Made by a program: the position numbers and the translations under genes
Assembly: GCF_000759835.1 (NCBI RefSeq)
Contig: NZ_BBNB01000015.1
Location: 62,001 to 126,000 of the forward strand
DNA: 64,000 nucleotides
Origin: Citrobacter sedlakii NBRC 105722
GTDB taxonomy: Bacteria > Pseudomonadota > Gammaproteobacteria > Enterobacterales > Enterobacteriaceae
Reading direction: 5' to 3'
Shown: positions 26,515-37,012 of the stretch, piece by piece
Layout: each line of letters begins with the position of its first letter
Numbering within the stretch: the first letter of the stretch is position 1
Notes under the pieces: model-generated
What the model was told of the DNA's origin: nothing
The model's database searches: none
Seen by the model: the letters and a program-made list of their open reading frames with translations, nothing else

Positions 26515-28005
26515 TTAACTTTTACCTTTCGCTAACGCGCTTTTATCGCCGCCGAGCGGTACGGCGCCGCTGAACGGTTTACCATCAATGGCGTCGTGCG
26601 TACGTAATGCTTCCGGGCGCAGCCAACGCTGCACGCGGGACGGCATATCCAGGCCAATCAGCAGGATCACCACAAAGGTCAGGCTAAACGAGAGCGATCC
26701 CAGCGCGGTACCCAGATCCAGACGCTGGGCGATAAGCGCGCCGAGGATGGGGGCCAACGCGCCGCCCAATGCCCCCACGTTATAGGTGAAGCCCAGGCCC
26801 GCCGCACGCTGATCGGTGTCAAAATAACCGCCGATCAGCTTCGGTAAGATCCCGGAGATCCCCTGCCCTAACATCTGCTGGAAAAACAGTAGCAAACCGA
26901 GCACCCAGACGTTTGTGCCGCCAATCGCAAACACCGGAATGATCAATACTTGCGAGGCCAGCAGACTGCAAACGTAGGCTTTGCGCGTGCCAAGCCAGTC
27001 GCCGAGGAAACCGCCCACGCAGCAGCCGACCGCCGCGCCAAAACCGCTAAAGAACAGCACGCGCGCAACGGTTGACGGATCGTACGCCAGTTCGGTTTTC
27101 AGATACGTTGGCAACAGCGCCTGGATAGGCCATGAATAGAGGAACGCAAACAGCACGACGACCATCAGCATCACCCCTGTCGGCCAGCGCTTGCCGCTGC
27201 TTTGCACCATGAAGCTGATAAAGATAACCGCGCACAGCAGGCCAAGCACGGCAACGATCGCCGCATTTTGCAGGTTGCCGGCAAAGCAGAACCACAGCGC
27301 TGTTGCCGCCGCGATCGTCATCAATACGTTGACGACACGATGCTCGCCCCGATAGAGAATATCGACCATCGTGCGCACCGGCGCTTTACCTTCATGCTTC
27401 TCTTTCCAGTCTTCGGCTTCCGGAATGTTTTTACGCAGCCAAAGGGCAAAGACGATTGGCAAAATGCCGATAAAAAACAGTGCACGCCATCCCCAGACAG
27501 GAACGACAAGGCTATAAACCTGTGCGGCAACCACCGCACCGACGGAGAAACCGGAAATCAGAAAGCCGCTGGCTTTGTTACGCAGATGTTTCGGCCAGCT
27601 TTCAATGACGTACGTGGCGCTGGAGCCGTATTCCCCCGCCATGCCCATGCCGATCACCAGTCGGGCGATAAACATGGTGGTGTATCCCGGCGCAAAACCG
27701 CAGGCCAGGGTTCCCACAGAGAACATAATGATGCTGGTGACCATCGCCAGACGACGCCCGTAGCGATCGCCCATCGCCCCCAGCATCAGCCCGCCAAACC
27801 AGCGGGAAATAAAGGCCGCCGAAATCAGGCTTGCCGCCTGTACCGTCGTCAGCCCAAATTCGCTCTGTACTTCGGTCAGGACAAGGGCAATTAACACAAA
27901 GTCAAAACCATCCAACAAATATCCCAGCCATGCGGCAGAAAACGCCCGCCATTGGGCGCGATTGAGATGGCGATACCACGGGATGCTTTGGGTACACTTA
28001 CTCAT
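26515..28005 (-). CDS. nanT: NanT, sialic acid transporter
   Basis: NanT imports N-acetylneuraminate by proton symport. The 496-residue major facilitator superfamily protein has the [10 protein letters not shown] first-helix motif, a GDRYGRR loop at about residues 79-85 and more hydrophobic segments than the usual 12, as known for NanT. E. coli NanT has 496 residues. The final 30 residues are hydrophilic. It follows nanA with a 111-base REP-containing gap. Confidence 0.96.
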   Translation of the reverse strand: MSKCTQSIPWYRHLNRAQWRAFSAAWLGYLLDGFDFVLIALVLTEVQSEFGLTTVQAASLISAAFISRWFGGLMLGAMGDRYGRRLAMVTSIIMFSVGTLACGFAPGYTTMFIARLVIGMGMAGEYGSSATYVIESWPKHLRNKASGFLISGFSVGAVVAAQVYSLVVPVWGWRALFFIGILPIVFALWLRKNIPEAEDWKEKHEGKAPVRTMVDILYRGEHRVVNVLMTIAAATALWFCFAGNLQNAAIVAVLGLLCAVIFISFMVQSSGKRWPTGVMLMVVVLFAFLYSWPIQALLPTYLKTELAYDPSTVARVLFFSGFGAAVGCCVGGFLGDWLGTRKAYVCSLLASQVLIIPVFAIGGTNVWVLGLLLFFQQMLGQGISGILPKLIGGYFDTDQRAAGLGFTYNVGALGGALAPILGALIAQRLDLGTALGSLSFSLTFVVILLIGLDMPSRVQRWLRPEALRTHDAIDGKPFSGAVPLGGDKSALAKGKS

Positions 28006-28032
28006 AACACTCTCCCGATAATTTTTGCTGTT

Positions 28033-28107
28033 ATGCCGGATGGCGGCGTTGCCTTATCCGGCCTACAGAGTATGTTTTGCAGGCCGGGCAAGCGAAGCGC
28101 CCCCGGC
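28033..28107. repeat. REP/BIME-like element between nanA and nanT
   Basis: Two palindromic units sit in the nanA-nanT gap: GCCGGATGGCGGCG with TTATCCGGCC at 28035-28062, then GGCCGGGCAAGCGAAGCGCCCCCGGC at 28082-28107. Paired inverted REP units within an operon can alter relative message levels of the flanking genes; that effect here is inference. Confidence 0.7.
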
Positions 28108-28116
28108 TTTTCACGG

Positions 28117-29010
28117 TTACGCCTTCTCTGCCAACAATTGCTGAGCCAGCGCCTTCAGTTCCGGTAGATAGCGTTCGTCTACCGGGGCAAACGGCTTACG
28201 GCACAGCGGGACGGACAGCACGTCCATGTAGTGCAGTACCGTTTTCAGCCCACGGAATACCCCGGTTTTTATCAGCAGATCGATAACCTGATTACACTCG
28301 GTTTGCAGTTGTTGCGCAGCCTGAATGTCACCGGCCTTAAGCGCCTTTACAATGCCCTGGTAGCGCCAGCCCATAATGTTATAGGTGCTGCCGATCCCAC
28401 CATCCGCCCCCGCCAGCAGGCCGGAAGCAAAAATCTCATCGTAGCCGTTGTACAGCACCAGATCCGGATGCGCGCGACGGATTTGCTCCATCTGATACAG
28501 ATCGCCAGAAGTTTGCTTCAGCGCGCCGACGCCCGGTAGCGTCACCAACGTGTTGATCTGATCCAGGCTGAGCTTCACGCCGCTGAGCGCCGGGATGTTA
28601 TAAACCACCATGGGTAATCCCTCTGCCGAATCAATGATTGCCCGATAGTGGTCGCAATGCTCCTCAAAACTAAACGGATAGTAAAACGGCGTCACCGCGG
28701 AGACAGCGTCAAAACCATAGCGATGCGCCGCCCGGGCGAGCTGTTGGCTTTCCGCGGTACTCACCGTTCCCACATGGGCAATCAGCGTGACGTCGCCCTT
28801 CGCTTCTTCCGCGACAACTTCCAGTACCCGCTCTCTCTCCGCGACGCTCTGAACGAAGGCTTCCCCGGTCGACCCACCCACATAAAGCCCATCGATGCCC
28901 TGCGAGACAGTAAAGCGCACCAGACGGCGCAGACTGTCGATATCCAGCTGCTGTTGCGAATCGAAAGGGGTTAATAACGCTGGCATTACGCCTCGTAACT
29001 CTTTTGCCAT
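28117..29010 (-). CDS. nanA: NanA, N-acetylneuraminate lyase
   Basis: NanA cleaves sialic acid into N-acetylmannosamine and pyruvate. The 297-residue class I aldolase has Schiff-base Lys165 in GALKQTSGD, Tyr137 in VVYNIPA and the carboxylate-binding GGSTGE at 45-50, all at the family positions. The start at 29010 ([10 protein letters not shown]) gives the E. coli length; an ATG 15 bases upstream is possible but less likely. It is the first gene of nanATEKQ and lies behind a NanR operator. Confidence 0.97.
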   Translation of the reverse strand: MAKELRGVMPALLTPFDSQQQLDIDSLRRLVRFTVSQGIDGLYVGGSTGEAFVQSVAERERVLEVVAEEAKGDVTLIAHVGTVSTAESQQLARAAHRYGFDAVSAVTPFYYPFSFEEHCDHYRAIIDSAEGLPMVVYNIPALSGVKLSLDQINTLVTLPGVGALKQTSGDLYQMEQIRRAHPDLVLYNGYDEIFASGLLAGADGGIGSTYNIMGWRYQGIVKALKAGDIQAAQQLQTECNQVIDLLIKTGVFRGLKTVLHYMDVLSVPLCRKPFAPVDERYLPELKALAQQLLAEKA

Positions 29011-29044
29011 ACCGACCTCTGTCACTGTTAGTGTTATCTGATTG

Positions 29045-29067
29045 CATACCTTTATACCTGTTATACC
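29045..29067 (-). promoter_or_regulatory. NanR operator of the nan operon
   Basis: On the minus strand, three GGTATA-type repeats occur in direct order: 29067-29062 (GGTATA), 29058-29053 (GGTATA) and 29050-29045 (GGTATG), spaced 2-3 bases. This is the known NanR target of E. coli. It lies 35 bases before the nanA start and would overlap the promoter. Sialic acid relieves repression. Confidence 0.85.
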
Positions 29068-29106
29068 AGATCAAATAAGCAGCAGTGCAATACAGCGTGC
29101 TTATAT

Positions 29107-29122
29107 TGCGATCTGCTTCACT
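29107..29122. promoter_or_regulatory. CRP-like site upstream of nanA
   Basis: TGCGA, six bases, TCACT is a match of eight of ten bases to the CRP core. Its centre is about 50-60 bases upstream of the NanR operator/promoter region, compatible with class I activation. E. coli nanA is CRP-activated. The match is moderate. Confidence 0.5.
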
Positions 29123-29131
29123 AAAGGATCG

Positions 29132-29914
29132 TTATTTTTTAGATCGAGACTGTTGTCCGAGGGCGTGCCAGGTGGCGGAGACGCTATTGAGATGGGTTTG
29201 TAACGCACGATCGGCTTCGTCAGGATCGCGCTGACGAATCGCTTCGACGATCGCGATATGCTGCTGATAGCTAACGCTATTATGCTCATGAAGCTCGCGA
29301 TCAGGTACCGTTGGACGCGCGGCGATCAGCCAGTCGAGCAAAGCGACATGGATCGCCATGAAAATCGGATTACCGGGGATCTCCGCCAGCACGCGGTGAA
29401 AATCCACGTCGGACCGGATAAACAGCGCGTTGTCATCCAGCGACTGGCTGTTGAGTTCCAGCGCTTTCGCCAGTAGATCGATCTGCGCGTCAGTGGCGTG
29501 CTCCGCGGCGTAGCGCACCAGACTCGATTCAAAAAACAGCCGCAGTTGTTCGAAGTGGGCAATGCCTCCGGGATGGGCGAGGAAATCTTTCGCCATGCCG
29601 GACAATTCGCTGATGATCGTGTCGGCGGAAGGACGGGAGACACGGGCGCGTTCACCATTATTGATCTGCACCAGCCCTTTACGCTTGAGCGCCGCCAGCG
29701 CTTCACGCACCGAGGGGCGTCCCACGTTGAAGAATGCCATCAGCTCACGCTCAGACGGAAGCTGTTCGCCCTCGCCAAATTCCCGACGACGAATCATTTG
29801 TTCCAGTTCTTCTTCCACCATCTCAGAGAGCTTTTTCCGCGCCAGCGGACGTTTTCGCAGACTACGACCGATAAGGGCAGACGAATTTTCAGCTTGTGAA
29901 TCAAATGTTTTCAT
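29132..29914 (-). CDS. nanR: NanR, GntR-family repressor of sialic acid genes
   Basis: NanR represses nanATEKQ and related operons until N-acetylneuraminate binds. The 260-residue protein (263 in E. coli) has an N-terminal winged helix-turn-helix (about residues 34-105, with [20 protein letters not shown]) and a C-terminal FCD domain. It is transcribed in the same direction as nanA and lies 121 bases upstream of it, with its target between. It is immediately downstream of sspB in the reverse orientation sense. Confidence 0.95.
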   Translation of the reverse strand: MKTFDSQAENSSALIGRSLRKRPLARKKLSEMVEEELEQMIRRREFGEGEQLPSERELMAFFNVGRPSVREALAALKRKGLVQINNGERARVSRPSADTIISELSGMAKDFLAHPGGIAHFEQLRLFFESSLVRYAAEHATDAQIDLLAKALELNSQSLDDNALFIRSDVDFHRVLAEIPGNPIFMAIHVALLDWLIAARPTVPDRELHEHNSVSYQQHIAIVEAIRQRDPDEADRALQTHLNSVSATWHALGQQSRSKK

Positions 29915-29999
29915 AAGACCTGATCAGCACGTTACGGGAATGTATAGCAGCTTCATCCTAACACAGGATCGAAATAAGGGGGAAACAGGGCGGCAGGCA

Positions 30000-30028
30000 T
30001 AAAAAAACAGGCTCTGACGAGCCTGTTT
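30000..30028 (-). terminator. Intrinsic terminator after sspB
   Basis: On the minus strand AAACAGGCTCGTCAGAGCCTGTTT is followed by a run of T residues ending near 30000. It ends the sspA-sspB unit just after the sspB stop codon. Confidence 0.85.
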
Positions 30029-30032
30029 GACA

Positions 30033-30530
30033 TCACTTCACCACGCGAAGCGCTGGTCGTCCACCGCGCGGCGGCGGATCGTTATCCGGATTGTCGTCGT
30101 CATCACGATCCGGCTTATCGCCGTCGATAACCGACATGACGGTTTCGCTCTCAGCGCCAGACGCCGCGTCATCATCATTCAGGCTGGCAACGTCTTCGTC
30201 GTACGCCGCTTCCGGTTCAAACATCGTTCCGGCGCCGTTTTCACGCGCATAAATCGCCAGCACTGCCGCCAGCGGGACGGAAACCTGGCGCGGTACGCCG
30301 CCAAAACGCGCATTAAAACGCACTTCGTCGTTGGCCAGTTCCAGATTCCCCACCGCGCGCGGGGCGATATTCAGGACGATCTGACCGTCGCGCGCATACT
30401 CCATTGGAACATGCACGCCAGGCAACGTCACATCCACCACCAGATGCGGCGTGAGCTGGTTGTCGAGCAACCACTCATAGAAAGCACGCAGCAGATAAGG
30501 ACGACGTGGTGTCAGCTGTGACAAATCCAT
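30033..30530 (-). CDS. sspB: SspB, ClpXP adaptor for ssrA-tagged proteins
   Basis: SspB tethers ssrA-tagged and other substrates to ClpXP. The 165-residue protein has a folded domain (about 1-110) and a disordered acidic tail ending in the conserved ClpX-binding peptide GGRPALRVVK. Start is at MDLSQLTPRRPYLL (30530), which matches E. coli; an ATG six bases upstream at 30536 touches the sspA stop. It lies immediately downstream of sspA and co-transcribed with it. Confidence 0.96.
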   Translation of the reverse strand: MDLSQLTPRRPYLLRAFYEWLLDNQLTPHLVVDVTLPGVHVPMEYARDGQIVLNIAPRAVGNLELANDEVRFNARFGGVPRQVSVPLAAVLAIYARENGAGTMFEPEAAYDEDVASLNDDDAASGAESETVMSVIDGDKPDRDDDDNPDNDPPPRGGRPALRVVK

Positions 30531-30535
30531 AGGCA

Positions 30536-31174
30536 TTAACCCCGGCCGAGGCGCATTTCACGTTCAGCTTCGGTTAAAGAAGCCAGGAAAGAGTCACGTT
30601 CAAAGACGCGGGTCATATAGCCTTTCAGCTCTTTCGCGCCCGCACCGCTGAACTCAATGCCCAGGATCGGTAAACGCCACAGCAGCGGCGCCAGGTAGCA
30701 ATCGACCAGACTGAATTCATCGCTCAGGAAGTACGGCTTCTGACCGAAGACCGGCGCAATCGCCTGCAGTTCTTCACGCAGTTGCTTACGCGCGACGTCC
30801 GCTTCCGAGGCAGACCCGTTGACGATGACGTTCATCAGGGTGTACCAGTCTTTTTCGATACGGTGCATGTACAGGCGGCTTTCGCCACGTGCGACCGGGT
30901 AAACCGGCATCAGCGGCGGATGAGGGAAACGCTCATCCAGGTATTCCATAATGATGCGAGATTCCCACAGGGTCAGCTCACGATCCACCAGTGTCGGGAC
31001 GCTCTGATTCGGGTTGAGGTCAATCAGATCCTGAGGTGGATTGTCCTTCTCCACGTGCTCGATCTCAAAACTCACACCTTTCTCAGCCAGCACAATGCGG
31101 ACCTGATGGCTATAGATGTCAGTAGGACCAGAAAACAGCGTCATTACCGAACGTTTGTTGGCAGCGACAGCCAT
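30536..31174 (-). CDS. sspA: SspA, stringent starvation protein A
   Basis: SspA is a glutathione S-transferase-like RNA polymerase-associated protein that lowers H-NS levels in stationary phase and promotes acid tolerance. The 212-residue protein begins MAVAANKRSVMTLFSG and has a thioredoxin-like N-terminal domain and an all-helical C-terminal domain, but lacks the catalytic residues of true GSTs. Length equals E. coli SspA. It precedes sspB. Confidence 0.96.
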   Translation of the reverse strand: MAVAANKRSVMTLFSGPTDIYSHQVRIVLAEKGVSFEIEHVEKDNPPQDLIDLNPNQSVPTLVDRELTLWESRIIMEYLDERFPHPPLMPVYPVARGESRLYMHRIEKDWYTLMNVIVNGSASEADVARKQLREELQAIAPVFGQKPYFLSDEFSLVDCYLAPLLWRLPILGIEFSGAGAKELKGYMTRVFERDSFLASLTEAEREMRLGRG

Positions 31175-31478
31175 GAAAACCTCCAGGTATATTCAGAATT
31201 TTTACTGCTACCAGCCACCGCGTGGCCAGCCAGAAGTGATGTCACCCACATCGGAAAGGTCATCATCGTTCAAAAAGCAAACAAAAAATGAGCAATACCC
31301 GATATTTGGGCAGAAAATTGGATGATAGTTTACCAGATTTTGTGACCTTTGTGGTGAGTCGATTCCGGAAATGGGGAAAAAGAGGGAGTTGTCAGGGGAT
31401 TACGCCCGATTTATCCATAAAAAAACCCGCCGAAGCGGGTTTTTTCGCCAAGAGTCTTCTGCCTGAGGCAGAGAACCA
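31175..31478 (-). promoter_or_regulatory. rpsI-sspA intergenic region with sspA promoter candidate
   Basis: This 304-base gap holds no gene. On the minus strand a TGGTAAACT extended -10 candidate covers 31336-31328, giving a leader of about 150 bases for sspA; no strong -35 is visible. The terminator for the upstream ribosomal operon lies at 31421-31445. A short plus-strand frame at 31288-31482 has no family resemblance and is rejected. Confidence 0.4.
31421..31445 (-). terminator. Intrinsic terminator after rpsI
   Basis: AAAAACCCGC, CGAA loop, GCGGGTTTTT forms a symmetrical GC stem flanked by A and T runs, so it can work in both directions. It is 33 bases past the rpsI stop on the minus strand and ends rplM-rpsI transcription. 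Confidence 0.88.
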
Positions 31479-31874
<396 letters not shown>

Positions 31875-31886
31875 CTATAATCCCGA

Positions 31887-32484
<598 letters not shown>

Positions 32485-32492
32485 GAGAAGTC

Positions 32493-32516
32493 GGGGTCAA
32501 AGATCGACCCCTTTTT
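32493..32516 (+). terminator. Plus-strand terminator-like hairpin beside the rplM promoter
   Basis: GGGGTC (32493-32498), a 7-base loop, GACCCC (32506-32511) then TTTTT reads as a terminator on the plus strand, although no plus-strand gene ends there. On the minus strand it overlaps the -35 side of the rplM promoter. It could block antisense transcription or act as an operator; I cannot tell. Confidence 0.4.
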
Positions 32517-32556
32517 GTGATTTGTGTAACGGTCATCCGCGCCGGAGGGCGAGCGT

Positions 32557-33681
32557 TCAGGGCATATGCTCCCGCTTGAGGTACTCCTCGCTCTGCATCT
32601 CCTGCAACCGCGACAAGCAGCGCTGGAACTCGAACTTCAGCCGCTCCCCCTGATAAATATCATATAAAGGCACCGCCGCGCTGATCACCAGCTTGACATG
32701 GCGTTCGTAAAACTCATCCACCAGCGCGATAAAGCGCCGCGCTTCGCTCTCCATCAGCGGCGTCATCACCGGCACATCGAACAGCATTACCGTATGGTAA
32801 AGGCGCGACAGGGCAATGTAGTCATGCTGGCTGCGGGCGTCGACGCACAGCGTGTCGAACGACACCGCCAGCGTTTGGTTTTCGGCGCCCAGCGTCGGCA
32901 GCGGACGGTGATTGATTTCCAGCGTCGGCCCCTGCTCGCGCTTCACCCCTGCCAGCGCCAGCCACAGCGTATCCATCTGTTGCCGCGTTTCATCGTTAAG
33001 CGGTGAAAGCCACAGGTGCGCCTGGGTCAGGGTTCGCAGGCGATAATCAACGCCCGCGTCCACGTTCATGACGTCGCAATGTTGCTTAATGGCATCAATG
33101 GCGGGAAGAAAGCGTGCGCGCTGCAGGCCATTACGGTACAGCTCGTCAGGCGGAATATTCGAGGTCGCCACCAGCGTGATACCGCGGGCAAACAGCGCTT
33201 TCATCAGCCCGCCGAGCAGCATCGCGTCGGTAATGTCGGAAACAAAAAATTCGTCAAAGCACAGCACGTCCGTTTCGGCCTGAAAACGGTCAGCGATCGT
33301 TTCCAGCGGATCGCTCTGCCCCTGGAGCGCCGTCAGTTCTTCATGGACGCGCAGCATAAAACGATGAAAGTGCAGACGCTGTTTACGTTCGCCCGGCAGA
33401 CTATGGTAGAAAAGATCCATCAGCCAGGTTTTCCCACGCCCGACGCCGCCCCACATATATAAGCCGCGCACCGGGACGCGCTGCGTCACTTCTCGTTTTC
33501 CCAACAGCTGGCCGACGCGGGCCATAAAGCCTTTCACCGGGGCGGCTGGCGGCGTCTTCACCGTTAGCGCCTGATAGATCGCCTCCAGGCGGTTAACCGC
33601 CTCTTTTTGTACGTCGTCGGGTTGGTGGGTGCCGTCGTTAATGGCTTTCAGATAACGCGATGTGGGGGAAATGCTTTGCAT
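32557..33681 (-). CDS. zapE: ZapE, cell division ATPase
   Basis: ZapE (YhcM) is an AAA-type ATPase that associates with FtsZ rings late in division under some conditions. The 374-residue protein (375 in E. coli) has Walker A GGVGRGKT at 78-85 and a Walker B with LCFDEFFV near residues 139-146. It starts at 33681 (MQSISPTSRYLKAI) and lies divergent from zapG, upstream of rplM on the same strand. Confidence 0.95.
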   Translation of the reverse strand: MQSISPTSRYLKAINDGTHQPDDVQKEAVNRLEAIYQALTVKTPPAAPVKGFMARVGQLLGKREVTQRVPVRGLYMWGGVGRGKTWLMDLFYHSLPGERKQRLHFHRFMLRVHEELTALQGQSDPLETIADRFQAETDVLCFDEFFVSDITDAMLLGGLMKALFARGITLVATSNIPPDELYRNGLQRARFLPAIDAIKQHCDVMNVDAGVDYRLRTLTQAHLWLSPLNDETRQQMDTLWLALAGVKREQGPTLEINHRPLPTLGAENQTLAVSFDTLCVDARSQHDYIALSRLYHTVMLFDVPVMTPLMESEARRFIALVDEFYERHVKLVISAAVPLYDIYQGERLKFEFQRCLSRLQEMQSEEYLKREHMP

Positions 33682-33873
33682 GATGTTATTGTTATTCCTT
33701 GAAAATCGGTGTGCCGTCGTTCACGGTTGTCGAAAAAAAGGCCGTTCTACACTACGCGATATACACGTGGGATTCCACTTCTGCGGGATTAGCGGTTATA
33801 GTGGCTATATCAGGCGCGGGCATGGAGCCTAAAGCCAACACCCTACGGAAACAAAAGACAACGGGAGATGTTC

Positions 33874-34272
33874 ATGACCTGGGAATATGCGCTAATTGGT
33901 TTAGTCGTCGGCATCATCATCGGCGCCGTAGCCATGCGTTTTGGTAATCGCAAATTACGTCAGCAACAGGCGTTGCAGTACGAACTGGAAAAGAACAAAG
34001 CTGAGCTGGAAGAGTACCGTGAAGAGCTGGTGAGCCACTTTGCCCGCAGCGCCGAACTGCTGGACACCATGGCCCACGATTACCGCCAGCTGTATCAGCA
34101 CATGGCGAAAAGCTCCAGCAGCCTGCTGCCGGAACTGTCTGCAGAGTCGAATCCGTTCCGTAACCGCCTGGCGGAGTCTGAAGCCAGCAACGATCAAGCG
34201 CCGGTGCAAATGCCGCGTGACTACTCTGAAGGCGCATCCGGCCTGCTGCGTAGCGGCGCAAAGCGCGACTGA
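33874..34272 (+). CDS. zapG: ZapG (YhcB), inner-membrane cell division/envelope protein
   Basis: ZapG/YhcB is a single-pass inner-membrane protein linked to division and envelope synthesis. The 132-residue protein begins MTWEYALIGLVVGIIIGAVA, a membrane helix at about residues 4-22, followed by a long coiled coil (about 28-80) and an acidic tail. Start 33874 matches E. coli; an in-frame ATG six bases upstream adds MF. A GGGAG ribosome binding site precedes it. Divergent from zapE. Confidence 0.94.
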   Translation: MTWEYALIGLVVGIIIGAVAMRFGNRKLRQQQALQYELEKNKAELEEYREELVSHFARSAELLDTMAHDYRQLYQHMAKSSSSLLPELSAESNPFRNRLAESEASNDQAPVQMPRDYSEGASGLLRSGAKRD

Positions 34273-34440
34273 TCGCACATCGGCACGAAATTTTCCGGGC
34301 GCGCTCATTGCGCCCGCCTCTTCTCTCCCGTCCCGACTATCATTTAATCATTATCCGCATTGTTAGCTGACTGAAAATTCAATAACATCAACCTGTTTTG
34401 AATCGACTTTCCTTTCACTCAAGGTACGAGAGCAGGATCC

Positions 34441-35808
34441 ATGAAAAAACACACCCAGCTGTTGAGTGCTTTAGCGTTAAGTGTCGGGTTAACTCTCTCG
34501 GCACCGTTTCAGGCCGTCGCCTCGATTCCCGGTCAGGTTCCGGGCCAGCCCGCGTTGCCGAGCCTGGCGCCGATGCTCGAAAAGGTGCTGCCTGCCGTGG
34601 TGAGCGTGAAGGTTGAAGGCACCGCCACCCAAAGCCAGAAAGTACCGGAAGAGTTCAAAAAGTTCTTCGGTGACGAACTGCCGGATCAGCCCTCACAGCC
34701 GTTCGAAGGTCTTGGCTCCGGGGTGATCATCGACGCCGCGAAAGGTTATGTGCTGACCAACAATCACGTCATTAACCAGGCGCAAAAAATCAGCGTACAG
34801 CTTAACGACGGTCGCGAGTTTGACGCGAAGCTGATTGGCAGCGACGACCAGAGCGACATCGCCCTGCTGCAAATTCAGAACGCCAGCAAGCTGACGCAAA
34901 TCGCTATCGCCGACTCCGACAAACTGCGCGTCGGCGATTTTGCGGTGGCCGTAGGCAACCCGTTCGGTCTGGGACAGACCGCCACCTCGGGTATCGTCTC
35001 CGCGCTGGGACGCAGCGGGTTGAATCTGGAAGGACTGGAAAACTTTATTCAGACCGACGCCTCGATTAACCGCGGGAATTCCGGCGGCGCGCTGCTTAAC
35101 CTGAACGGCGAGCTTATTGGCATCAACACCGCCATCCTCGCGCCCGGGGGCGGCAGCGTGGGCATTGGCTTTGCCATCCCCAGTAATATGGCGCGCATTC
35201 TGGCGCAGCAGTTGATTCAGTTTGGCGAAATCAAACGCGGCCTGCTCGGTATCAAGGGCACCGAAATGACCGCTGACATCGCCAAAGCGTTCAAACTTGA
35301 CGTTCAGCGCGGCGCGTTTGTCAGCGAAGTGCTGCCGAACTCCGGTTCCGCGAAGGCAGGCGTGAAATCCGGCGACGTCATCACCAGCCTCAACGGTAAG
35401 CCGCTCAATAGCTTTGCCGAACTGCGATCGCGTATCGCCACCACTGAACCGGGCACAAAAGTGAAACTGGGCCTGCTGCGTAATGGTAAGCCGTTGGACG
35501 TGGAAGTCACGCTCGACACCAGTACTTCCGCCTCTGCGAGTGCGGAAATGATCGCCCCGGCGCTTCAGGGCGCGACGCTGAGCGACGGTCAGCTGAAAGA
35601 CGGCAGCAAAGGCATCAAAATTGACAGCGTGGAAAAAAGCAGCCCGGCCGCCCAGGCTGGTTTGCAGAAAGATGATGTGATTATCGGGGTCAACCGCGAT
35701 CGCGTCCATTCCATCGCCGAAATGCGCAAAGTGCTGGAAGCGAAACCGTCAATCATCGCGCTACAGGTGGTTCGCGGTAACGAGAGTATTTACCTGCTCC
35801 TGCGCTAA
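34441..35808 (+). CDS. degQ: DegQ, periplasmic serine endoprotease
   Basis: DegQ is a DegP-like protease/chaperone that degrades unfolded periplasmic proteins. The 455-residue precursor has a signal peptide cleaved near residue 27, a trypsin-like domain with catalytic His109, Asp139 and Ser214 (RGNSGGAL) and two PDZ domains (about 255-345 and 375-450). All match E. coli DegQ in position and length. It is followed by degS on the same strand, 90 bases downstream. Confidence 0.98.
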   Translation: MKKHTQLLSALALSVGLTLSAPFQAVASIPGQVPGQPALPSLAPMLEKVLPAVVSVKVEGTATQSQKVPEEFKKFFGDELPDQPSQPFEGLGSGVIIDAAKGYVLTNNHVINQAQKISVQLNDGREFDAKLIGSDDQSDIALLQIQNASKLTQIAIADSDKLRVGDFAVAVGNPFGLGQTATSGIVSALGRSGLNLEGLENFIQTDASINRGNSGGALLNLNGELIGINTAILAPGGGSVGIGFAIPSNMARILAQQLIQFGEIKRGLLGIKGTEMTADIAKAFKLDVQRGAFVSEVLPNSGSAKAGVKSGDVITSLNGKPLNSFAELRSRIATTEPGTKVKLGLLRNGKPLDVEVTLDTSTSASASAEMIAPALQGATLSDGQLKDGSKGIKIDSVEKSSPAAQAGLQKDDVIIGVNRDRVHSIAEMRKVLEAKPSIIALQVVRGNESIYLLLR

Positions 35809-35815
35809 TGCGACT

Positions 35816-35851
35816 TAACCGGACATCAGCCCCGCGTGTGATGTCCGGTTA
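35816..35851 (+). other. 13-bp perfect stem-loop between degQ and degS
   Basis: TAACCGGACATCA at 35816-35828 pairs completely with TGATGTCCGGTTA at 35839-35851 around a 10-base loop. No T run follows, so it may be a Rho-independent-like weak terminator, an mRNA 3' protector or a repeat. It lies 7 bases after the degQ stop. Confidence 0.55.
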
Positions 35852-35898
35852 ACTCGTGGTATGCTGCTGCCGTTTCCTTTATTAATGACGCCTCCATC

Positions 35899-36966
35899 AT
35901 GTTTGTGAAGCTCTTACGTTCGGTCGCAATTGGTTTGATTGTCGGCGCCATTCTTCTGGCCGCCATGCCTTCGCTACGCAAAATCAACACCCTTTCCGTA
36001 CCGCAATACGACAGCGCCGACGAGACGCCGGCGAGCTACAACTCTGCGGTACGTCGCGCGGCGCCTGCGGTGGTCAACGTCTATAACCGCAGCATGAACA
36101 GCACCGCGCATAACCAGCTGGAGATCCGTACGCTCGGTTCGGGCGTCATTATGGATCAACGCGGCTATATCATTACCAACAAGCACGTGATCAACGATGC
36201 CGACCAAATCATCGTCGCCCTTCAGGATGGTCGGGTGTTCGAAGCGCTGCTGGTCGGCTCCGACACGCTGACTGATCTGGCGGTCCTGAAAATCAACGCC
36301 ACCGGCGGCCTGCCAACCATTCCGATCAACACCCGTCGCACGCCACACATTGGCGACGTCGTGCTGGCTATTGGTAACCCGTACAACCTCGGGCAGACCA
36401 TTACCCAGGGGATTATCAGCGCGACGGGGCGCATCGGCCTGAACCCGACGGGACGGCAGAACTTCCTGCAAACGGACGCCTCGATCAACCACGGAAACTC
36501 CGGCGGCGCGCTGGTGAATTCGTTGGGCGAACTGATGGGAATCAACACGCTGTCGTTTGACAAGAGCAACGATGGTGAAACCCCGGAGGGGATCGGCTTT
36601 GCCATCCCGTTCCAGCTGGCGACCAAAATTATGGATAAGCTGATCCGCGACGGGCGCGTGATCCGCGGCTACATTGGCATTGGCGGTCGCGAGATTGCGC
36701 CACTGCACGCACAAGGCAGCGGGATGGATCAGATCCAGGGGATCGTCGTAAATGAAGTCGCCCCGGATGGCCCGGCGGCGCAGGCGGGAATTCAGGTTAA
36801 CGATCTGATTATCTCGGTGAACAATAAGCCGGCAGTGTCCGCGCTGGAAACGATGGATCAGGTGGCGGAGATCCGACCGGGGTCGGTGATCCCTGTGGTG
36901 GTCATGCGTGATGACAAGCAACTGACGTTGCAGGTCACCATTCAGGAATACCCGGCGACCAATTAA
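35899..36966 (+). CDS. degS: DegS, inner-membrane site-1 protease of the sigma-E pathway
   Basis: DegS senses exposed outer-membrane protein C-termini through its PDZ domain and cleaves RseA, activating sigma-E. The 355-residue protein has an N-terminal membrane anchor (about 5-26), a trypsin-like domain with catalytic His96, Asp126 and Ser201 (HGNSGGAL) and one PDZ domain (about 255-340). Length equals E. coli DegS. It may be transcribed from its own promoter, because a hairpin precedes it. Confidence 0.97.
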   Translation: MFVKLLRSVAIGLIVGAILLAAMPSLRKINTLSVPQYDSADETPASYNSAVRRAAPAVVNVYNRSMNSTAHNQLEIRTLGSGVIMDQRGYIITNKHVINDADQIIVALQDGRVFEALLVGSDTLTDLAVLKINATGGLPTIPINTRRTPHIGDVVLAIGNPYNLGQTITQGIISATGRIGLNPTGRQNFLQTDASINHGNSGGALVNSLGELMGINTLSFDKSNDGETPEGIGFAIPFQLATKIMDKLIRDGRVIRGYIGIGGREIAPLHAQGSGMDQIQGIVVNEVAPDGPAAQAGIQVNDLIISVNNKPAVSALETMDQVAEIRPGSVIPVVVMRDDKQLTLQVTIQEYPATN

Positions 36967-37012
36967 TACGCTGCATCCGTCACGCTGCCGCTTTGTTGGC
37001 TATGGTCATTCT

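Noticed and set aside
33699-33947. Short 82-residue frame between zapE and zapG
   Set aside because: It overlaps zapG in another frame and has no family match; codon pattern does not look coding.
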